NCBI GenBank assembly: GCA_038501625.1
Contig: JAZAYU010000007.1
Coordinates: 248,001 to 312,000, forward strand
Direction: 5' to 3'
DNA from: Corbicula japonica
Lineage: Eukaryota; Mollusca; Bivalvia; Venerida; Cyrenidae
DNA: 64,000 bases
The position numbers were made by a program, and so were the translations under genes. The notes below the pieces were generated by a model. The model saw nothing but the letters and a program-made list of their open reading frames with translations, did no database searches and was not told where the DNA came from. This document shows, piece after piece, positions 57,546 through 64,000 of the stretch (positions within the stretch are counted from its first letter, which is position 1; every line of letters begins with the position of its first letter).

Positions 57546-59310
57546 CTGGGGGTGATTGAGCAATATCCAAATTTATATTGGCTGGGATATTGAAACCACT
57601 CGATTTAAACAGGCCGAACTATTAAAAACAAAAATTAAATTTAGAAGTACTATTAACAAAGTACATAAATATCGTGCACGACGACCTTCAAAGGACGTAA
57701 CTGATAACAGATTGAATGTACTGGGAGACTTCTTCCAGCCGCCTCAGGGCACAAGAAAAAAAAACACAAATAATTTACTTCTCATTAAGGGACAACTAAA
57801 CAAAAATGTATCTTAGTATCGCTTTTTATTGATACCTAAAGACTGCAATATTATAAATGCGGGAAAAAACATCTCATTTAACCCATAGCCATCTAAAATA
57901 CGCCCTATCATCGAGCAGACAACCATACCAAACCTACGGTTATAGATCATTATTATTACAGTCATCAATCTTTTAGTTTGAACTAGTTAAAATTTTTATA
58001 ATTTTTGTATACTCACCGATCAAAGACAGGGTTTCAGAATGGACACCGTGTAAAAATTTGATTAGCATATACAAATTCAATTTGAACGACATGAGCAGTT
58101 CAGCATCATTAATTAATTATTTACATCTCTTTTTAAAAGTAATCTTGCCGATTTAATATCAGATGCTCTTTTCTTGCAAAGGTAAAATAGGCTCATCCAG
58201 GTTACACGGCATTTGTACACAGTCATAAATGTAGACAGGAAAAGAAATAATAGGATTACATTAAAATCAACTTTCAATAAGACACCATAAAAAAGAACAC
58301 ATGATTACTGCCGTCGAATAGTCAATGACAACGCATTTTACTGTAAAATGTTCATAACAGCGTTAACCTTACGATTCTTCTGAAATGCTCATATGAAAAA
58401 TCAAGTAGAATTTGACTTGATGAATTAACTCCAATCAACTCACTACGTTATAACATTGCACTTAAAATCATGCAAACACACACACAACCTTATTTAGTTA
58501 ACTGCACTGTCAAGCGAAAAGTTATCGAGTCCTACCAATTTTGTTAGACAGTGCAATAAAGTAATGTACTTTGGAAGTTTACATTCGTTTGCAATTGGGT
58601 GAAGATAAGAAAATTTATAGGTTTATAGGTGGGTTGGAAGTATCTTACAAAGGGACTTTGTATATTTATGTTTCTAGGATTCTGTCTGTATCAACTATCG
58701 TTTTCCAAATATTTAAACAGAACACGAATAAAAAAGTTTAACTGGTGGACTTACCTGTAGGGCTTAACATCTTTTGTGGGGGTGAAATGTAACTAAAATA
58801 AAACAAAGCATATAATACCTATTTGACATCTTACGACACCTTTATTAAACAAGCGTATCACAATAATATTAAAGTATCATGATAGTGTCCTACAAAAAGC
58901 ACAGTCAAGAATAAGAACAATTATTTTAACAAAATAATATAATGCCATTAAACTGAAATAAAAATGTCTATTGTAGGATTTTCTTGAACAGACATAGTTA
59001 AAACATGAAATTCATGAACGTTTTATTTGTGATCTCAGTTCCAAGCCCTAAAAACTTCGAATTGTTCGTGTCAATTTATGACACAAAATACTTTACATCG
59101 TAAAACTAAAACAATACGTGTACAAAACATTTAACATATACCGAAAATAAGATTCCTTAGATCAACCTTCATTCGATCATTTTTTGTACAAGGCAGCATA
59201 ATTGAGCAACTTTATCATTGTCGTTTTTACAATGTTGTTGATCAATCCTGAACATATAAGATCGTGTACACATTTCAGTTACCTTTTTCACCCTACACGT
59301 TTCCAGAGTC
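57546..59310. other. Unannotated DNA downstream of the receptor gene
   Basis: No supported ORF; 57556-57816 has no motif. No tandem repeat seen. Confidence 0.4.
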
Positions 59311-59316
59311 TTTATT
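59311..59316 (-). terminator. Candidate polyadenylation signal of the GPCR gene
   Basis: AATAAA on the minus strand, about 135 bases after the GPCR stop codon. Plausible but not proven. Confidence 0.35.
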
Positions 59317-59450
59317 ATATTCAGCGGCTTTTTTGCATTTCTTTAATACTTAGCATTTGCTCTTCGGCAGTGTTTCGTTCTCCTATTAAGATTTAATCAT
59401 TTGGCTATATTTATGCAAAGTTTCAGTCAACATTTCTATGTCATCTTCAT

Positions 59451-60881
59451 TCAGTTACTTTCGGAAGCTATAGTCTCGAACACAGGTTGTTTTGGATGAG
59501 GGCATCTCCTAGATGAAGCAGACCTGTCGCTTGTAATGCTATTCTGACTGCTGGATTTCGAGCATGACTTACTTGATATAGATCTGCATGCCTGCGGAAC
59601 AGCACTATCTATCTGCAAGCTGCTGTAAAACCGGAACGGTTGATGACTATTTCCTTTTGAGTCGTTTTTTATCGTCGCCATTTCCGTTAAATCGACTGAA
59701 TGTCTGATAGAACATATAACTAGCAGGAACGCTTTCCTGAAGTTTGTGTTAAACCAGCCGTACATTATAGGATTAAGGCAGGCCGAGCTCATTGCCGCCA
59801 GGAGACAATATGCGTAGGCGTGATTAAAGTTTCTGTTTAGAAAAAGCCTAAAATCATAATCTGCTAGTGTGTTAAGAACTGTAAGTGGTAGCCAGGCAAT
59901 TGCGAAAGACACCGCTATAGTGGTTAGGAGTAGCATGTTTCTTCTTTGTCGCCTTAGATCCCGTAGAAATCGAGCAACTTCGAGATCAGAACGAGGATTT
60001 TCACTGATTCGCATTCCTAAGAACTGACAGATTTTCCCGTGAAGAATGGAAATAATCGCCAAAGGAGCGGCATACTGAATCAACAGTACAAATGTTGTAT
60101 ATATCTTCTTCATCCAGTCATACGGCCAAACTTCCATACATATTGTGTACAGGTGGACATTCATTGACTCGGGGGACACATCTTTCACTTCATGAAACAT
60201 CATCATAGGTATACATAAAACAATGGAAGAAAACCAGACTATGGCAATGGCGTAATAAACAAGTTTCTTGTTGCTGGACTCCTGGGTTGCACAAACAATA
60301 GCCGAATACCTATCAATTGCAATAGCTACGATTGAGAACGTGGATACAAAAACATCCACAGTCTGCAAGGTCGGGCTCATTCGGCATACAAAGTCTCCAA
60401 GCCTCCAATTCTTTAGAAGAATACGTATCAAAGAAAATGGCATGCATGCTAAGCACATTATAATACCACAAATAGACAAGTTCAAAATAAGGAAATTCCT
60501 CGCTTTGTGAAGATGTTTAAACTTCAGTACAATATAAACTACAATCGAATTCCCGAGTATCCCCAGCAATATTGCGATGCAATACAGTGTGACAAGTAAG
60601 GTCTCTGTGCCTGGGGGGAACCAATGATCTGAAGATTGAAATTCTTCGACAATTAAACGACAATGGGTGTTGTTTATCATCATGCTGTCACATGGATGCA
60701 ACGATGTTTCATTTGATTCGATGTTCATCACGGAAAGTGCATCTGCTTCTCGTGTAATTTCAACGGATCTGATGTTCACGATGGTGTCTGAGTAGAGCTC
60801 TTTTCTTACCAAAATACTGTTGTTTTGTAAACTTTCATTGCCGTCCCATTTCTGTATGGTTTTATTAGCTAACAAGTCCAT
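59451..60881 (-). CDS. Class A GPCR, neuropeptide Y/F-receptor-like
   Basis: A complete 476-residue seven-transmembrane receptor in one exon. The N-terminus (1-92) has N-glycosylation sequons at N6, N15, N20, N57 and N70. TM1 about 94-117 (GNSIVVY), TM2 129-152, TM3 165-189 with AIDRYSAI (D190-R191-Y192), TM4 207-229, TM5 262-285, TM6 313-336 (FAIAWLPLT), TM7 352-375 (CLNPIMYGW, N370-P371-Y374), then NTNFRKAF as helix 8 and C390 for palmitoylation. C166 and C248 can form the ECL2 disulfide. LLLTTIAVSFAIAWLPLTVLN and the helix-8 motif point to the NPY/NPF/PrRP receptor group, which signals through G proteins at the plasma membrane to neuropeptides. Odd: the conserved TM2 Asp (2.50) is Gly139 (GGT). 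An in-frame TAG immediately precedes the ATG, fixing the start; an acceptor-like ATTTCAG at 60903-60909 suggests a 5' UTR intron. The C-tail is Ser-rich. The exact ligand is unknown. Confidence 0.93.
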   Translation of the reverse strand: MDLLANKTIQKWDGNESLQNNSILVRKELYSDTIVNIRSVEITREADALSVMNIESNETSLHPCDSMMINNTHCRLIVEEFQSSDHWFPPGTETLLVTLYCIAILLGILGNSIVVYIVLKFKHLHKARNFLILNLSICGIIMCLACMPFSLIRILLKNWRLGDFVCRMSPTLQTVDVFVSTFSIVAIAIDRYSAIVCATQESSNKKLVYYAIAIVWFSSIVLCIPMMMFHEVKDVSPESMNVHLYTICMEVWPYDWMKKIYTTFVLLIQYAAPLAIISILHGKICQFLGMRISENPRSDLEVARFLRDLRRQRRNMLLLTTIAVSFAIAWLPLTVLNTLADYDFRLFLNRNFNHAYAYCLLAAMSSACLNPIMYGWFNTNFRKAFLLVICSIRHSVDLTEMATIKNDSKGNSHQPFRFYSSLQIDSAVPQACRSISSKSCSKSSSQNSITSDRSASSRRCPHPKQPVFETIASESN

Positions 60882-60905
60882 CTATTGTGTCTATTGGCTG
60901 ATCTG

Positions 60906-63900
60906 AAATGACAATTAACCGTTTAGAGTTAAATGCATTTAAAAACATTACTTTTTCATCTCATCCAACCTGTTGCTTATTTGCTAGTTAACTCATCTTC
61001 ACTCCCTTTAACCTTCAATGATGCACGAGATAAGCGACATTCAAAAACTAACCAAACATAGAACTGGACCAGTTCGTTTGTTGCATTTTACAAAAGAGTT
61101 AACATTATCCAGAACACACATCCTCTCCTCCTTGTCAAAAATAGGAAATGAGAGTTCAAAATAGACACCACAATCAATTAACGAAAATGAAAACCCAAAT
61201 TAGTAAGACAATAATATTTAAGTAGTTACTTGTATAAAAAGTTTCAAGAATTAACTTAAACATGTTTTTATACAATGAATCCTTTTAAAAAAACATAGAA
61301 TAATTATGTTGTTGCACACTGTGGATGTGATTTTTTTATATTTTTGCACACTGTGGATGTGATTATTTTATATCTGTGGGCGTGAATTTTGTGGATTCGG
61401 CTTTAATGGCATTTTTGAATAGATAAAAGGAGAACTTTAAAAGCTATCGACAGGACTTGTCAGCAATAATGTCTTTTGAGCTTTCTTCTTTTGATATCCA
61501 TTACGATAAAACTCAAGGGGTTTGCGTTCGTAAATCATTATTATCTTCAATGATTTAAAGAATATCTGGTATTATTCTTGGATAGAATTCTTGACAAGTT
61601 TATATACAGTAATAAATGGACATTAGCGAAAAATGTCTGTTTGAGATGTATGATTAGTCCTGTTCAGGTACAAACAATAAAGATAGCATACGTTCATAAT
61701 TTAAAGGATGAATATATGAAAACAAAACTTTTACAATAAATACAATGGTGTTCGGAGTGCTTTGCATTGAAACCGTTTTGGGCAGCTTCTTCGATATAGC
61801 TTCATCGAAACCGTAGTCAGTGTACGTGTGTGTTCAATTATTTGTTTGAAATTAACTGACTCATCCATTAAATTTTGGTTTGAATCGTTCTTTAGTTGCG
61901 CTATTAGATGTGTGCTTAGTGTACTCTAGAACGCGCTTTTATGTGCATTACTGCAACATACCTCTATTTGTTACTGCACAGCCAAAATACCGTGAATTTG
62001 GTTACATTACACATAGTTTCAGAATAGTAATTTTGAAGAAACATTTTTCGGTTAATCTAGAACAGATAGACCTATACCAAACCTATAGACCGCGGGGAAA
62101 AACAGATTGATCGCTGTTACAAAAAAAACCTGTTTTGAGAGTATCGATTTATTTTTAAGGGCGTCAGCTCTGAAGACCTGTATTTTATGATTTTGACAAA
62201 AGCTGTAAGTATAAAAATAAATATTTAATTGGAAGTGTCATAATAAAATGACTCACCCACCTTAGACTAGTATTAAATGGTTAGTTATGCGATGTAGAGA
62301 ACAGTTTAAAGTTATTTCCATGACATTTTGCATTGGCTGCTCTGTTGAGGTAAATGAAACCCCCGTTAAATTATTTACAGGATGTTGCGACCTTAATCAG
62401 CCATTCGGTTATAAGAGGTAGTGGCTCACACTTTAATGACGTTTGGTTTTGTCATTAATTCACGGTGCTACGTTATTTGCAATACTAAGATATGTATTCA
62501 CAATTTTAAATAATGTCTGATTATATTCAACCGCTGTTTTGTAAACTAGATATCATAGTGCTGGTCGCATTGCGACTTTACAGACGAAGTTGGTATTCAT
62601 ATAATTCGTATAAACAGGAAATGGGTACCATGATCAAAAACAAGTTATAAACAGTCAATTCATCGCCACTAAATTAGTTCATTCATTTTCTTTGTAACAA
62701 ATAGCCGACCTAATAAGAAATAAACACTGAAATATCACAACCTCTGCGTGTTTTGAATGCCTAACATCTCCTTTAGTGTAATTTATTGACAAAAATTTCG
62801 CATAAAATCTTTATATTAGCAATCAAGATAATATTTCGTTTATTCGTTTCTGTATTTTTAAGGTGCCTAGTCACGTATCAGAACGAAAATAGAATGTCTT
62901 TTCAAAATTCTAAATTTATCATTTAAACTGATGAAGACCTGTAAACAATGTAGATGTTTTATATATATTTTTACACAGTCAACATACGAGTGAACATTTT
63001 CAAATTCAATGATGTAATAGCGTTACAAACGCAGTAAAATGCACTCACAACAGATCTTTTATTTACATGTACTGACTAGTCAAATATCTTGGTGAAATCC
63101 GCTCCTGTTAAGTGATTTAAAGGCATTATATTGAAGTACAATTCATATTAACTACATCATAGACATAAAGTAATTCCGCTCTGAACTGTGAATAGGCAGC
63201 TTTAAGACCACGGATAAATATATTCAATGAATTATTGCTTTAATAAAATGCTTAAAACACTTTAAAACCTTCCGCTTTATGTCAGCTTAAAAGATTTTTA
63301 TATTCCTTAGTATTCACCTACGCAAAAGTTTATCTGGTAAACATATTTCTCAGAAGAACGTGTTTTCAACATGGTGATGAGTCAACAAAAAAAGTACAAA
63401 GCAGAGTTGTAATGGAAAATCCTCAATAATTATCTTTCTGATGTATTAAAATACTGATTTATGATCAGTTGCTCAGGATTCGTCAACATATCATGTATCG
63501 TTATATAGTTTTCTTTTATGTTCCCCTCTTTGTATGTTTGTGTTGTTATTGTGAATTTATTTACAAAAGCAATCCCATTCAAAGCTTTAACTCATTAATT
63601 GTATAAGAGTATCTCAATCTACAATTCTACTTATCCATAGTCAGTTATAAGTATGTAAATAATATCGCGACGGTTTTAGCATGTAGAGAATATGAATTGT
63701 TAGCATAAAACGATTTATTGAAACCTCTGAAAAGCTTTTGGCGAAACCATGGAAGTGCCGTGGGTAATATTCAAGAAGAGCGACGAACCTTAGTTCTGAC
63801 ATTAATGATGAAACAGACTAAATAACTTTCAAAACCAAAACATCCTTTTTCCAAGAGCTTTTACATCAGTTTATATGTCTACAAGAAAGATGTTATGCAA

Positions 63901-64000
63901 GCGTTATATTATACGTTCATTCTACCAACAGAATTGACAACATGGCCAATTCCATTTAAACTACAAAAAAGATGCAAACAAAATAGACGCTGCATTCTAC
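60906..64000. other. Unannotated DNA upstream of the receptor gene
   Basis: No supported gene; ORF 61880-62110 has no motif. A 32-33-bp direct duplication (TTGCACACTGTGGATGTGAT) occurs at 61312-61375. Distal promoter or 5' UTR exons of the GPCR could lie here, but I cannot identify them. Confidence 0.45.

Noticed and set aside
60268..60510. 80-codon plus-strand ORF inside the GPCR
   Set aside because: Antisense shadow of the receptor coding sequence.

Overview
The window looks like AT-rich, repeat-dominated nuclear DNA of a marine invertebrate, most likely a bivalve mollusc. Evidence: intron-like splice signals, non-LTR retrotransposons, Tc1/mariner, THAP/DDE_Tnp_4 and Helentron-like DNA elements, many small foldback elements, and dispersed repeats that I recall as common in clams and oysters (recollection, not a search). 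There is no operon structure, CRISPR array, rRNA or convincing tRNA gene. The only intact host protein gene I can support is a single-exon class A GPCR of neuropeptide Y/F receptor type (59451-60881, minus).

Layout. 1-2837: 3' part of an L1-like LINE (plus) with an internal deletion in the reverse transcriptase. 2840-6772: dispersed repeats, a SINE-like repeat, a 572-bp foldback element. 6773-9232: about 580-bp direct repeats, roughly 98% alike, enclosing a broken coiled-coil ORF on the minus strand (LTR-like, but no target duplication seen). 9540-14390: dispersed repeats and MITEs. 15048-17828: Helentron/'pearl'-like element made of a terminal hairpin, subterminal inverted repeats, a large compound microsatellite and about nine 163-178-bp tandem units. 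18340-25027: CR1-like LINE (minus) with promoter-like motifs, ORF1, and an endonuclease-RT ORF2 carrying a 2A-like peptide; a few single-base indels break it. 26145-31790: palindromic GATC-rich repeats and a second tandem-repeat element. 32110-34430: decayed three-exon THAP + HTH + DDE_Tnp_4 transposase gene (minus), with a small foldback element in an intron. 37119-37967: paired CRE motifs and a foldback element. 39030-42030: dispersed and tandem repeats, a decayed mariner element. 42954-46343: a second L1-like LINE (minus) split by a Tc1-like transposon; removing the transposon and one TA restores the LINE frame exactly. 46446-53341: several TIR elements. 53342-59450: dispersed repeats and unannotated DNA. 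59451-60881: the GPCR. The rest has no supported gene.

The elements do not form a pathway. They record successive transposition, nesting and deletion around one receptor gene. The points most worth checking are the Gly at the normally invariant Asp2.50 of the GPCR, the variant 2A motif and promoter motifs of the CR1-like LINE, the exact nesting of Tc1 in L1, and the LTR-like coiled-coil element.
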